NCBI GenBank assembly: GCA_018449595.1
Contig: JAAVUU010000007.1
Coordinates: forward strand, 1 to 64,000
Reading direction: 5' to 3'
DNA: 64,000 nucleotides
Origin: Rhizobiales bacterium dw_265
Lineage (GTDB): Bacteria > Pseudomonadota > Alphaproteobacteria > Micropepsales > Micropepsaceae
Part shown: positions 1 through 7,953 of the stretch, piece after piece
Position numbering within the stretch: position 1 is the stretch's first letter
Layout of the letters: each line of letters starts with the position of its first letter
Notes under the pieces: model-generated
What the model was told of the DNA's origin: nothing
The model's database searches: none
The model's input: the letters and a program-made list of their open reading frames with translations, nothing else
Made by a program: the position numbers and the translations under genes

Positions 1-1
1 C

Positions 2-343
2 CCCCGGATCGCCTATCCCAAACCCGACGGAACCCTGACCTTCGACCGGCTTTCCAGCGTCTTCCTGTCCAACACCAATCACGAGGAAGACCAGCCGGTG
101 CATCTGGTGCTGGGCAATGCGGGGATTCCCATTGCGGTGAACCTGCCCGACTATGCGGAGCCGGCGCAGCGTTACTGTCCGGCGGGCGTCTATGAAGTGG
201 TGGAGGAAAGTTCAGGCCCGCGCTTCCAGATCAATGCCCAGAACTGCGTGCATTGCAAAACCTGCGACATCAAAGACCCCGCGCAGAACATAACCTGGGT
301 CACACCCGAAGGCGGCGGCGGACCCAATTATACCAATATGTAG
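2..343 (+). CDS. Electron transfer flavoprotein-ubiquinone oxidoreductase, C-terminal part
   Basis: Only the last 113 residues are present; the gene starts left of the window. ETF-QO is an inner-membrane iron-sulfur flavoprotein that passes electrons from ETF, reduced by acyl-CoA dehydrogenases, to ubiquinone. The visible part holds the C-terminal ferredoxin-like segment, with RYCPAGVYE followed by [12 protein letters not shown], which supplies the 4Fe-4S cysteines, and ends on the family-typical [12 protein letters not shown]. It suits the neighbourhood, because two acyl-CoA dehydrogenases that need ETF lie within 15 kb. The ending matches full-length homologues, so the 3' end is intact. Confidence 0.95.
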   Translation, partial: PRIAYPKPDGTLTFDRLSSVFLSNTNHEEDQPVHLVLGNAGIPIAVNLPDYAEPAQRYCPAGVYEVVEESSGPRFQINAQNCVHCKTCDIKDPAQNITWVTPEGGGGPNYTNM

Positions 344-727
344 CTAAGCTGACATTGGGTCCGGGCCGTCCCTTACGAAACTCCTCGCACGCTGCTGCTT
401 TCTGGAATGCGCAAAGTCCCGCGCATAACCGGGATAAAGACGGCTCAAAATGGCTTCCATGTAGCCATTTGAAATAAAAGGGAGTTTCAGGTCCATGCAG
501 ATCTCAAGGCGGTCGATCCTCGGGTGCCCTGACATAAGGGGGATAAAAGCTGGTCCTGTACGGCAATCAGCCGGAAAATCAAAATACAGTGTCATGGCCC
601 GTCGCCAGGCGTTAGCCGCGCCGGCGACTGTCCGGGCCATCCGGTTTCAGATGCGACAAAACCGGATGGCCCGCAAAAGCGGGCCATGACGGTTGTCGAT
701 CCGATGGCGATGGAGCCTGGACCCCGC
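344..727. other. Intergenic region with one palindromic element
   Basis: 384 bases between the ETF-QO stop and the stop of the monooxygenase/reductase gene on the other strand. Apart from the 100-bp palindromic element at 591-690 I see no convincing gene. Short open frames here lack ribosome binding sites and family resemblance. Confidence 0.6.
591..690. repeat. 100-bp nested palindromic element (family A, copy 1)
   Basis: Terminal inverted repeats GTCATGGCCC (591-600) and GGGCCATGAC (681-690) match perfectly. Inside lies a second 15-bp inverted repeat (633-647 with 659-673, CGGGCCATCCGGTTT type). The right end forms a third hairpin, GGCCCGC-AAAA-GCGGGCC (668-685). The same hairpin and terminal sequence recur at 51291-51436, so this is a dispersed MITE/REP-like family. 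No coding capacity. Confidence 0.8.
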
Positions 728-3049
728 TTATTTCGCGGCAGTCTTTCCACCCATCGGCCGGGCGCGCTGGCGCAGGTCCGTGAGGTCCTGGCGCTCCTTG
801 CGCGCCAGCGAAAGCTGGGCGCGATAGCCCAGTTCGTATTGCGGGGCCGTCGGCATCTCCACACCGTACCAGGCGGCGGCGCGCAAGGTCAGGGTGGGAT
901 CGATCAGGTGCCCCCTGCCGATCGCGACCAGGTCGGCGCGGCCGGCGGCCAGGATGGTGTTGATCTGGTCCGCCGAACTGATCGAGCCCACCGCCATGGT
1001 CGCGATTCCGGCTTCGTTGCGGATCTTGTCGGAAAATGGCGTCTGGAACATCCGGCCATAGACCGGCTCGGCGTCATGGACGGTCTGGCCGGTCGAAACA
1101 TCGATCAGGTCGCAGCCCAGCGCCGCGAAGGCGCGCGCGATTTCCACCGAATCCTCGGCGGTGATGCCGCCTTCCTTCCAGTCGGTGGCGGAGATGCGCA
1201 CCGATATCGGTTTGCCGGCCGGCCAGACCGCCCGCAGCACCTTGAACACCTCAAGCGGGTAGCGCAGGCGGTTTTCCAGGCTGCCGCCATAGGCGTCGGC
1301 GCGGTGGTTGGTGAGCGGCGAGATGAAGGACGCCAGCAGATAGCCGTGTCCGCAATGCAGTTCCAGCATGTCGAAGCCGGCCCGGTCGGCGCGAACCGCC
1401 GCCTGGACGAAATCGACCTTGATCTGCTCCATCTCGGCCAGGGTCGCGGCGCGCGGCACCTGGCTGTGCGGGTAGTAGGGCACGGCGGAGGCCGCCACCA
1501 GGGGCCAGGCGCCGTCTTCCAGCGGCTGATCCATGCCTTCCCAGATCAGCTTGGTGGCGCCTTTGCGGCCGGCATGGCCAAGCTGCATGCATATCTTGGC
1601 CTGGGTATGGTGGTGCACGAATTCCACCACCCTCTTCCAGGCGGCTTCCTGTTCGCCGGTATAGATGCCGGCGCAGCCCTGGGTGATGCGGGCTTCCGGC
1701 GCAACGTCGGTCATCTCGGTGAAGATAAGGCCGGCCCCGCCCAGCGCGCGGGCACCCAGATGCACCAGATGCCAGTCGTCGGGCACGCCTTCATTGGCCG
1801 AATACATGCACATGGGCGACAGGACCACGCGATTGGCCAGCGTCATGTCCCGCAGCCGGAAAGGCTGGAACATCGGCGGCAAGGCCTCGCTGACGACGGG
1901 CAGTCCCGCCGCCCTCTGTTCCCGGGCGAAATTCTGGGTCACCAGACGGACGAACTCCGGGGCGCGCATCGCCAGATTGTCATAGGTGATCGATTTGGAG
2001 CGGGTCATCAGTCCGAAGGCGAACTTGACGGGATCATAGTCCCAGAAACGGGCGAGATGCTCGAACCAGACCAGCGAGACATTGGCGGCATGCTGGGTCT
2101 TTTCGACATCCTCCCGGCGGTCGCGCTCGAAGGACGATAGGGCGGCGGTCACGTCCTCGCCATGGGCGCGGAACGCCTCGAACAGCGCGATCGCATCCTC
2201 CATCGCCAGCTTGGTGCCGGCCCCGATGGAGAAATGGGCTGTCGATTTGGCGTCGCCCATCAGGACGATATTGTCCTTCACCCAGCGCGCATTGCGGATC
2301 ATGGGGAAATTGCGCCACAGGGAGCGGTTGGTGATCAGCCGGTGCCCCGCCAGGTCTTCCGCGAAGACGGTTTCGAGATAGCGGGCGGACTGCGCCTCGT
2401 CCATCTTGTCGAGGCCGGCGCGCGCCCATGTCGCCGGATCGGTTTCGATCACCCAGGTCGAGCGGCCTTCTTCATACTGGTAGCAATGGGCGATGAAAAT
2501 GCCCGCTTCCGTCTCGCGGAAGAAGAAGGTGAAGGCATCCAGCGGGCGGGTCGAGCCCAGCCACAGAAATTTGTTGGGGCGCAGGTCGATGCTGGGCTGG
2601 AAATGATCCGCATACAGCGTGCGTACCTGGCTGTTGATGCCGTCGGCCGCGACGATCAGGTCGCTGCCGGCAAGCTCCGACAGGTCGTCGACCGCGTGCT
2701 CGAAATGCATCGCCACCCCCAGGCTGTCCGCCCGCGCCTGCAATACCCTGAGCAGGGTCTGGCGGGAACAGCCGCAGAAGCCGTTGCCGCCAACCCGGAT
2801 GGTCTCGTCCTTGAAGTGGATGGCGATATCGTCCCAATAGGCGAAATTGGCGAGAATCTCCGCATGGCTTTCCGGGTCGTAGCGCTTGAAGATGTCGAGC
2901 GTCTGGTCGGAAAAGACCACGCCGAAGCCGAAAGTATCGTCGGCCCGGTTGCGCTCATAGACATCGACCAGGCAGTCCGGGCGCAGCTTCTTCAGAAGGA
3001 TCGAAAAATAAAGCCCGGCAGGGCCGCCGCCCAGAATGGAAACCTTCAT
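728..3049 (-). CDS. Fused FAD monooxygenase / old yellow enzyme (anthraniloyl-CoA or salicylyl-CoA type)
   Basis: 773 residues. The N-terminal ~400 form a class A flavin monooxygenase: Rossmann motif ILGGGPAGLYFS at residue 4 and a second FAD motif around IVLMGDAKSTAHFSIGAG. The rest is an old-yellow-enzyme barrel (LANRVVLSPMCMYS, ELHCGHGYLLASFISP, RADAYGGSLENR). This fusion is the architecture of 2-aminobenzoyl-CoA monooxygenase/reductase of Azoarcus evansii (about 83 kDa) and of proteins named bifunctional salicylyl-CoA 5-hydroxylase/oxidoreductase. It hydroxylates and then reduces the CoA-bound ring. A long open frame runs further upstream, but the flavin motif fixes the start at 3049. It diverges from the SDR-MarR-crotonase operon, which fits aerobic anthranilate-CoA degradation. 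The exact CoA substrate is inferred. Confidence 0.9.
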   Translation of the reverse strand: MKVSILGGGPAGLYFSILLKKLRPDCLVDVYERNRADDTFGFGVVFSDQTLDIFKRYDPESHAEILANFAYWDDIAIHFKDETIRVGGNGFCGCSRQTLLRVLQARADSLGVAMHFEHAVDDLSELAGSDLIVAADGINSQVRTLYADHFQPSIDLRPNKFLWLGSTRPLDAFTFFFRETEAGIFIAHCYQYEEGRSTWVIETDPATWARAGLDKMDEAQSARYLETVFAEDLAGHRLITNRSLWRNFPMIRNARWVKDNIVLMGDAKSTAHFSIGAGTKLAMEDAIALFEAFRAHGEDVTAALSSFERDRREDVEKTQHAANVSLVWFEHLARFWDYDPVKFAFGLMTRSKSITYDNLAMRAPEFVRLVTQNFAREQRAAGLPVVSEALPPMFQPFRLRDMTLANRVVLSPMCMYSANEGVPDDWHLVHLGARALGGAGLIFTEMTDVAPEARITQGCAGIYTGEQEAAWKRVVEFVHHHTQAKICMQLGHAGRKGATKLIWEGMDQPLEDGAWPLVAASAVPYYPHSQVPRAATLAEMEQIKVDFVQAAVRADRAGFDMLELHCGHGYLLASFISPLTNHRADAYGGSLENRLRYPLEVFKVLRAVWPAGKPISVRISATDWKEGGITAEDSVEIARAFAALGCDLIDVSTGQTVHDAEPVYGRMFQTPFSDKIRNEAGIATMAVGSISSADQINTILAAGRADLVAIGRGHLIDPTLTLRAAAWYGVEMPTAPQYELGYRAQLSLARKERQDLTDLRQRARPMGGKTAAK

Positions 3050-3111
3050 GTCCGCCACCAACCTTGTGCAAATCCCGGCAGTTTTTTGCTGATTCCGCAA
3101 TGCTTTCCGGA

Positions 3112-3131
3112 ATATTTTAATCTTGAAATAT
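3112..3131. promoter_or_regulatory. Candidate MarR operator, ATATTT-N8-AAATAT
   Basis: A 20-bp imperfect palindrome (half-sites at 3112-3117 and 3126-3131) lies in the 129-bp divergent region between the monooxygenase/reductase and the SDR-MarR operon. Another copy with the same half-sites and the same 8-bp spacing lies at 13854-13873, upstream of the TonB receptor and gcdH. Size and symmetry fit a MarR dimer, and a MarR gene is the second gene of the adjacent operon. Assignment to that protein is inferred. Confidence 0.5.
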
Positions 3132-3178
3132 CTCCCGTGGCGAGTCAAGTTCACGGTGCATATTTGGTGGGGTGAACG

Positions 3179-3937
3179 ATGACGGGCGTGAAGGGGCTCA
3201 ACGCTCTGGTGACGGGCGGGGGGCGCGGGATCGGCGCCGCCATAGCCGCGGCGCTTTCGCGGGCCGGCGCGCATGTAACGGTGCTGGGCCGCAGTGAGGC
3301 CAGCCTTGCCGCGCGCGTCGCCGCCGGGGACGCGAGTGCCTATTTTATAGCCGACATTTCGGATCGGGCGGCCTTCGCCGGCGTCATGAGGAGGATTGTG
3401 GCGGATCGGGGCATCGATATATTGGTCAACAATGCCGGCGCCGCACTGTCCGCCAGCTTCTTGAAGACCGACATGGCGCAATTCCAGTTCATGCTGGACA
3501 TAAATCTGATGGGCCCAGTGATAGCTGCACAGGAGGTTCTGCCAGGCATGATCGACCGCGGGTTCGGCAGGATCGTCAATATCGCCTCGACCGCGTCGCT
3601 CAAGGGGTACTCCTATGTCAGCGCCTATGTCGCCGCCAAACATGCGCTGCTGGGCGTCACCCGCAGCATGGCGCTGGAAACCGCGCGCACGGGCGTGACC
3701 GTCAATGCCGTCTGTCCCGGCTTCACCGATACCGACCTGGTAAGCGCCAGCATCGAGACGATCGTCGCCCGGACGGGGCGCACGGCGGAACAGGCGCGGG
3801 CCGAACTGGCCAAATCCAATCCGATGGGACGGCTGGTTTCGCCGGTCGAGGTCGCCGATGCCGTCTGCTGGCTGGCCGGCCGCGAGACCGGGGCCGTGAC
3901 CGGCACGGCGCTGCCGGTGGCGGGGGGAGAGCAATGA
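3179..3937 (+). CDS. SDR family oxidoreductase
   Basis: 252 residues, a classical short-chain dehydrogenase. It has the cofactor motif TGGGRGIG near residue 12, NNAG near 87, catalytic Ser in IASTAS, and YVAAK (Tyr/Lys) near 153-157. The C-terminus is a family-typical VTGTALPVAGG. First gene of the five-gene operon divergent from the ring monooxygenase/reductase. In CoA-dependent anthranilate degradation such an SDR would handle a cyclic hydroxy/oxo-acyl-CoA after dearomatisation, but the substrate cannot be read from sequence. Its stop overlaps the MarR start by ATGA, suggesting translational coupling. Confidence 0.9.
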   Translation: MTGVKGLNALVTGGGRGIGAAIAAALSRAGAHVTVLGRSEASLAARVAAGDASAYFIADISDRAAFAGVMRRIVADRGIDILVNNAGAALSASFLKTDMAQFQFMLDINLMGPVIAAQEVLPGMIDRGFGRIVNIASTASLKGYSYVSAYVAAKHALLGVTRSMALETARTGVTVNAVCPGFTDTDLVSASIETIVARTGRTAEQARAELAKSNPMGRLVSPVEVADAVCWLAGRETGAVTGTALPVAGGEQ

Positions 3938-4440
3938 GCAATCCCTCGAATCTCGACTCCGAGACCAAGGTCCTGGAAGCGCCGCACGAACACAAGGACG
4001 AGCTGCGCCTGTGGCTGCGCCTGCTCACCTGCACGACGCTGATCGAGGGAGAAATCCGCAAGCGGCTGCTGGAGGAATTCGAGACCACCCTGCCCCGCTT
4101 CGACCTTTTTGCGCAATTGGAGCGGGCGCCCAACGGCATGACGCTGGGCGATCTTTCGCGCCGCATGATGGTGACGAACGGCAACGTCACCGGGCTGGTG
4201 GAGCGGCTGGTGGAATCCGGGCATATCGAGCGATTTTCCCTGCCCAACGACCGGCGCGTGCAGATCGTCAAACTGACCCCCAAGGGCAGGACCAGTTTCA
4301 ACCGCATGGCCAAGGCCCATGAGAACTGGATCGCCGAACTGTTCGGGCAGCTTTCCCCCAAGGATGTGAAGGACCTGATCCGCACCCTGGGCAAGCTGAA
4401 GGAATCGATCAAATCTCCAGGCGCGGCGGCCGGCTCGTGA
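3934..4440 (+). CDS. MarR family transcriptional regulator
   Basis: 168 residues. The winged helix is visible around residues 40-120: [37 protein letters not shown] as the helix-turn-helix part, then [18 protein letters not shown] as the wing. An acidic N-terminal extension of about 25 residues precedes it. MarR proteins in aromatic-CoA clusters (BadR, HcaR, CouR) are repressors released by CoA-thioester ligands, so an aromatic acyl-CoA effector is likely here. It overlaps the SDR (ATGA) and the crotonase (GTGA), so it is autoregulated with the operon. The palindromes at 3112-3131 and 13854-13873 are its candidate operators. Confidence 0.9.
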   Translation: MSNPSNLDSETKVLEAPHEHKDELRLWLRLLTCTTLIEGEIRKRLLEEFETTLPRFDLFAQLERAPNGMTLGDLSRRMMVTNGNVTGLVERLVESGHIERFSLPNDRRVQIVKLTPKGRTSFNRMAKAHENWIAELFGQLSPKDVKDLIRTLGKLKESIKSPGAAAGS

Positions 4441-5255
4441 GACCCATCCCCCTGGCCCAATGGCGGCCGCAGCATTTCAAGCTCGCGCTGGACGGCAGGG
4501 TCGCCCATGTCATCCTGGCGCGCCCGGAAAAGAAGAACCCGCTGACCTTCGACAGCTATGCCGAACTGGTGTCGCTGTTCCGCGACGCCGCGGCGGACGA
4601 CGATGTCAGGGCCTTCCTGCTGAGCGGCGAAGGCGGCAATTTCTGTTCCGGCGGCGATGTGTTCGAAATCATCGGGCCGCTGCTGGACCGCGACACCAAG
4701 GGCGTGCTGGATTTCACCCGCATGACCGGCGACCTGGTCAAGACGATGCGGGCCTGTCCCCAGCCCATCATCGCCGCCGTGGACGGCGTTTGCGCCGGCG
4801 CGGGCGCCATCATGGCCATGGCTTCCGACCTTCGCCTGGCCACGCCGGGCGCCAAGACCGCATTCCTGTTCAATCGCGTCGGCCTGGCGGGCTGCGACAT
4901 GGGCGCCTGCGCGATGCTGCCCCGGATTGTCGGCCTGGGACGGGCCTCGGAATTGCTGTATCTGGGCCGCAGCATGTCGGGCGCGGAAGGCCTCGCCTGG
5001 GGCTTCCACAACCGTCTGTGCGAGCCCGAAGCGCTGATCGGCGCCGCCATGGCCCTGGCGCAGGAGATCGCCGCGGGGCCCGCCTTCGCCCACGGCATGA
5101 CCAAGCGCATGTTGCAGGCCGAATGGGCGATGGGGCTGGAAGCCGCCATAGACGCCGAGGCGATCGCCCAGGCCCTGTGCATGAAGACCGCCGATTTCGG
5201 ACGCGCCTTCCGGGCCTTCGCGGCGCGCGAAAAGCCCGTGTTCCAGGGAGATTGA
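4437..5255 (+). CDS. Enoyl-CoA hydratase/isomerase family protein
   Basis: 272 residues, crotonase fold. The oxyanion-hole segment [13 protein letters not shown] and the [22 protein letters not shown] strand are clear. The second catalytic region reads [18 protein letters not shown], so the usual glutamate of the hydratase dyad is not obvious; it may be a ring-opening hydrolase or isomerase rather than a plain hydratase. Start is GTG at 4437, overlapping the MarR stop. Position in the operon suggests a cyclohexenoyl-CoA-type intermediate of the anthraniloyl-CoA route as substrate. That assignment is inferred. Confidence 0.85.
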   Translation: MRPIPLAQWRPQHFKLALDGRVAHVILARPEKKNPLTFDSYAELVSLFRDAAADDDVRAFLLSGEGGNFCSGGDVFEIIGPLLDRDTKGVLDFTRMTGDLVKTMRACPQPIIAAVDGVCAGAGAIMAMASDLRLATPGAKTAFLFNRVGLAGCDMGACAMLPRIVGLGRASELLYLGRSMSGAEGLAWGFHNRLCEPEALIGAAMALAQEIAAGPAFAHGMTKRMLQAEWAMGLEAAIDAEAIAQALCMKTADFGRAFRAFAAREKPVFQGD

Positions 5256-5258
5256 CGG

Positions 5259-5759
5259 ATGAAGCCTTTCAACCCCGCCGAACCGGCAAAGACCGAAAAC
5301 CGCAAGCGCGCGGTGCCGATCCATCCGCGCGAAATTCCCGACGAAGCCTGGTCGGTCTATCGCGACATCCGCTTTTCCGACTGCGACCCGGCCGGCATCG
5401 TCTATACCCCGCGCTTCATCGACATCGTCAATGGCACGATCGAGGAACTGTTCCTGAAGGAACTGCGCATCGACTATCACGCCATGATCCAGCGCGACCG
5501 GGTCGGGCTGGGCTATGCCAGCGTCGATACCGATTTCTTCCGTCCCGCGCTGATGGGCGACCGCGTCAGCCTGACGCCGCTCGTGGCGTCGGTCGGCCGC
5601 TCCTCCATCGTATGGAACGTCCATTGCGTGCGGGAGATAACCGAGATCATGCGCTGCCGCCTGGTCATGGTGACGACGTCGCTGGATACGCATCAGCCGA
5701 TCAGCATTCCCGCATCCTTGAAAACCGCCCTTCTTTCGTACCAGGACAAATGCCGATGA
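5259..5759 (+). CDS. Acyl-CoA thioesterase, 4-hydroxybenzoyl-CoA thioesterase-like hot-dog protein
   Basis: 166 residues. The signature DIRFSDCDPAGIVYTPRF carries the aspartate that acts in Pseudomonas-type 4-hydroxybenzoyl-CoA thioesterase, followed by the hot-dog helix IDIVNGTIEELFL. It probably hydrolyses aromatic or dead-end CoA esters to recover CoA, a role proposed for thioesterases in benzoyl-CoA and aminobenzoyl-CoA clusters. About 25 extra residues precede the domain. Three bases separate it from the crotonase, and its stop overlaps the next start (ATGA). Confidence 0.85.
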   Translation: MKPFNPAEPAKTENRKRAVPIHPREIPDEAWSVYRDIRFSDCDPAGIVYTPRFIDIVNGTIEELFLKELRIDYHAMIQRDRVGLGYASVDTDFFRPALMGDRVSLTPLVASVGRSSIVWNVHCVREITEIMRCRLVMVTTSLDTHQPISIPASLKTALLSYQDKCR

Positions 5760-6184
5760 TTTCGCAGAAACAGACTCTCCGCACCACGCCGCCCCACCAG
5801 GTTCTGTTGCCGGAGGGTTGGCCGCGCCCCAAGGGCTATGCCAACGCCATCGTCGCGCGGGGCACGCCGGTCTATCTGGGCGGCCAGATCGGCTGGAACG
5901 AAAAAGGCGAATTTCCCGACGGCTTCGTCGGCCAGGTGCGCCAGGCGCTGCAGAACATCGCCCGCCTGCTGGCCGAAGCCGGCACCGACGCGTCCTCGCT
6001 GGTGCGGATGGTATGGTATGTCACCGACATGGCGGCCTATACCGGCAGCCTGCGGGAGATCGGCGTCGCCTACCGGGAGGCCTTTGGCTATTCCTTCCCC
6101 ACCATGACGCTGGTGCAGGTGGTGGCGCTGGTCGAACCCAGGGCCATGGTGGAAATCGAAGCCACCGCCGTCATCGCCGAATAA
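5756..6184 (+). CDS. RidA family protein lacking the usual catalytic arginine
   Basis: 142 residues, YjgF/RidA fold: VYLGGQIGWNEKGEF, the helix QVRQALQNIARLLAEAGTD, and a C-terminal VEPRAMVEIEATAV. Canonical RidA proteins have Arg directly before VEIE; here that position is Met, with an Arg two residues earlier. Members without this Arg are not established imine deaminases. Placed after ring monooxygenase, SDR, crotonase and thioesterase, it could still act on an enamine/imine intermediate that releases ammonia from the aminated ring, but this is inference. ATG 5756 gives an ATGA overlap; ATG 5750 in frame is the alternative. Confidence 0.85.
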   Translation: MISQKQTLRTTPPHQVLLPEGWPRPKGYANAIVARGTPVYLGGQIGWNEKGEFPDGFVGQVRQALQNIARLLAEAGTDASSLVRMVWYVTDMAAYTGSLREIGVAYREAFGYSFPTMTLVQVVALVEPRAMVEIEATAVIAE

Positions 6185-6190
6185 AAAGTA

Positions 6191-6218
6191 CGCCCGGCTT
6201 CCGGGGGAAAGCCGGGCG
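6191..6218. terminator. Hairpin between convergent genes
   Basis: A perfect 10-bp stem, CGCCCGGCTT with AAGCCGGGCG, and an 8-base loop, lying 7 bases after the RidA stop and 18 bases before the stop of the converging amidohydrolase. No clear U-tract follows on either strand, so termination strength is uncertain. Confidence 0.65.
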
Positions 6219-6235
6219 TCAGTCCGGGGACCGTT

Positions 6236-7936
6236 CTATTTCAGCGTGCCGTAAACCGTCCTGCTGCCCAGGACCGTGGCGAGAACCTTGATGTCCTTGA
6301 TCTTGTCGGCCGGCACCTTGAGAATGTCGCCGGACAGCAGCACATAGTCGGCGAGCTTGCCCGCCTCGATGGAGCCTTTGTCCTTCTCCTCGAAGCTGGT
6401 GTAGGCGCCGTTGATCGTCACCGAGCGGATCGCCTGTTCGCGGGTGATGCCCTGATCGGGGCCCAGGCTGCCGCCCCACAGGGTCTTGCGGGTGACTTCG
6501 CCGTAAATTTCATAGATCGGCTCGGCATGATAGGAGATCGGTCCATCCGAACCGCCGGCCATGAAGATGCCGTTGGCCAGCCAATCGCGGTAACGCTCCG
6601 ACATGTCGGCCATCGGCCGATGCCAGGCCGCGAGAATGAGCTTTCCCAGTTGGGCATTGTGCATGTATTCGGAATTCACGATCACGCCCAGATGGTTGAC
6701 CTTGTCGTACATGTCGGGCCTGAGCAGGAAGGCGTGGTCGATCATCCAGCGGCGCCCGGCGATGGAGCGGCGCGCATTGGCGAATTCGAAGGCGGTCAGC
6801 GCCTCGTCTATCGCGGCGTCGCCGACCACATGCGGCCGCGGCCTGTAGCCGGCCTCGTCGATCGCCAGGATCACCTGGTTGAACTGATCCTGCTGCACCT
6901 TGACCAGCCCCTTATAACCGGGACGGTCGGGATAGTCCTCGCGCAACAGGGCGGTCAGTTCGGCGCCGTCGAGATTGAGTTCGCCGATCTCGTCGGCGCG
7001 CAGCATATGGTCGCCAACCTCGTGACCGGGCGGGCCCAGGGCGGCAAGCTGGGCCTTGACCGACGGGATCGGGTCTTCGGGATCGATGTCGAAGGCGAAA
7101 TCGATGCGGTTCTTCAATTCCCCGTTCGCCAGCATCTTCCGGTAGACATTGAACTCGGCCACGCTGCCGGTGGGCTCGCCGATCGAGGTGAGCCCGTTCG
7201 AGATATTGACGTTCATCGAGGCGATGATGCCCTGCTTGACCTGCTCCGCGGTCAGTTTGGGCATGACCTTGGCGACCAGCCGCCCGGCATTGTCGAACAA
7301 TTCCCCGGTCGGCTCGCCGGTGACGGCATCCTTGCGGATCTCGCCGCCTTCCGGATTGGGCGTGTCCCGGGTGATGCCGGCCAGCTTCATCGCCAGGCTG
7401 TTGACGATGCTGTAATGCGGCCCCGGAATGGTCACCGGATTGTCCGGCGCGACCTTGTCGAGGTCAAAACGGGTCGGCAGCCGCCCTTCCTTCAGGTCAT
7501 ATTCCCACCAGCCGCGCGTGCCCTGCACCCATTCCCCCGGCTTCAGCGTCGCGACCTTGGCCGTGATGGCTTTCTGGATGTCGGCGATGGAGTGGATATT
7601 GGTCAGGTCGACCGCCACCGACAGGCCGCGCGAATGTCCCATCTGGTGATTGTGGGTGTCGTTGAAGCCGGGCAGCACGGTCTGGCCATGCAGGTCTATC
7701 TTCCTGGTATGGGCATCGGCCAGCGCCAGCACATCCTGGTTGCGCCCCACTGCGGTGAAGCGCGATCCACCGATCGCCGCCGCCTGGGCCACCGAGAATT
7801 TGGCGTCCACGGTAACGATCCTGGCATTATAGATGATCGTATCGGGCGCCGCCTGGGCCGGGCCGGCCAGCGCCACGGTCGCCACGACCATGGCGCCGCC
7901 GCAATGCCGGAAGAATCGTTCGGTCAACATGCTCAT
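6236..7936 (-). CDS. Exported amidohydrolase (YtcJ/Amidohydro_3 type), Glu variant
   Basis: 566 residues with an N-terminal signal segment (MVVATVALAGPAQA). Metal-binding landmarks of the amidohydrolase superfamily: GFNDTHNHQ, the single histidines in RPHVVGDAA and MIDHAFLLRP, and the aspartate in AGGSDGPIS. Where the paralogues at 7954 and 17394 have the bridging Lys (GGxKLxVDGG), this one has Glu in IGELNLDGAEL; some amidohydrolase subtypes use Glu there. The family hydrolyses amides, formamides or similar bonds; the substrate is unknown. Last gene of the TonB receptor-acyl-CoA dehydrogenase-amidohydrolase operon, 17 bases after its neighbour. Confidence 0.9.
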   Translation of the reverse strand: MSMLTERFFRHCGGAMVVATVALAGPAQAAPDTIIYNARIVTVDAKFSVAQAAAIGGSRFTAVGRNQDVLALADAHTRKIDLHGQTVLPGFNDTHNHQMGHSRGLSVAVDLTNIHSIADIQKAITAKVATLKPGEWVQGTRGWWEYDLKEGRLPTRFDLDKVAPDNPVTIPGPHYSIVNSLAMKLAGITRDTPNPEGGEIRKDAVTGEPTGELFDNAGRLVAKVMPKLTAEQVKQGIIASMNVNISNGLTSIGEPTGSVAEFNVYRKMLANGELKNRIDFAFDIDPEDPIPSVKAQLAALGPPGHEVGDHMLRADEIGELNLDGAELTALLREDYPDRPGYKGLVKVQQDQFNQVILAIDEAGYRPRPHVVGDAAIDEALTAFEFANARRSIAGRRWMIDHAFLLRPDMYDKVNHLGVIVNSEYMHNAQLGKLILAAWHRPMADMSERYRDWLANGIFMAGGSDGPISYHAEPIYEIYGEVTRKTLWGGSLGPDQGITREQAIRSVTINGAYTSFEEKDKGSIEAGKLADYVLLSGDILKVPADKIKDIKVLATVLGSRTVYGTLK

Positions 7937-7953
7937 CCCTCTTTTTGGAAAAG

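Noticed and set aside
3050..3934. N-terminal extension of the monooxygenase/reductase across the SDR gene
   Set aside because: The open frame continues by chance antisense to the SDR; the flavin motif begins at the ATG at 3049 and the SDR has clear family motifs.
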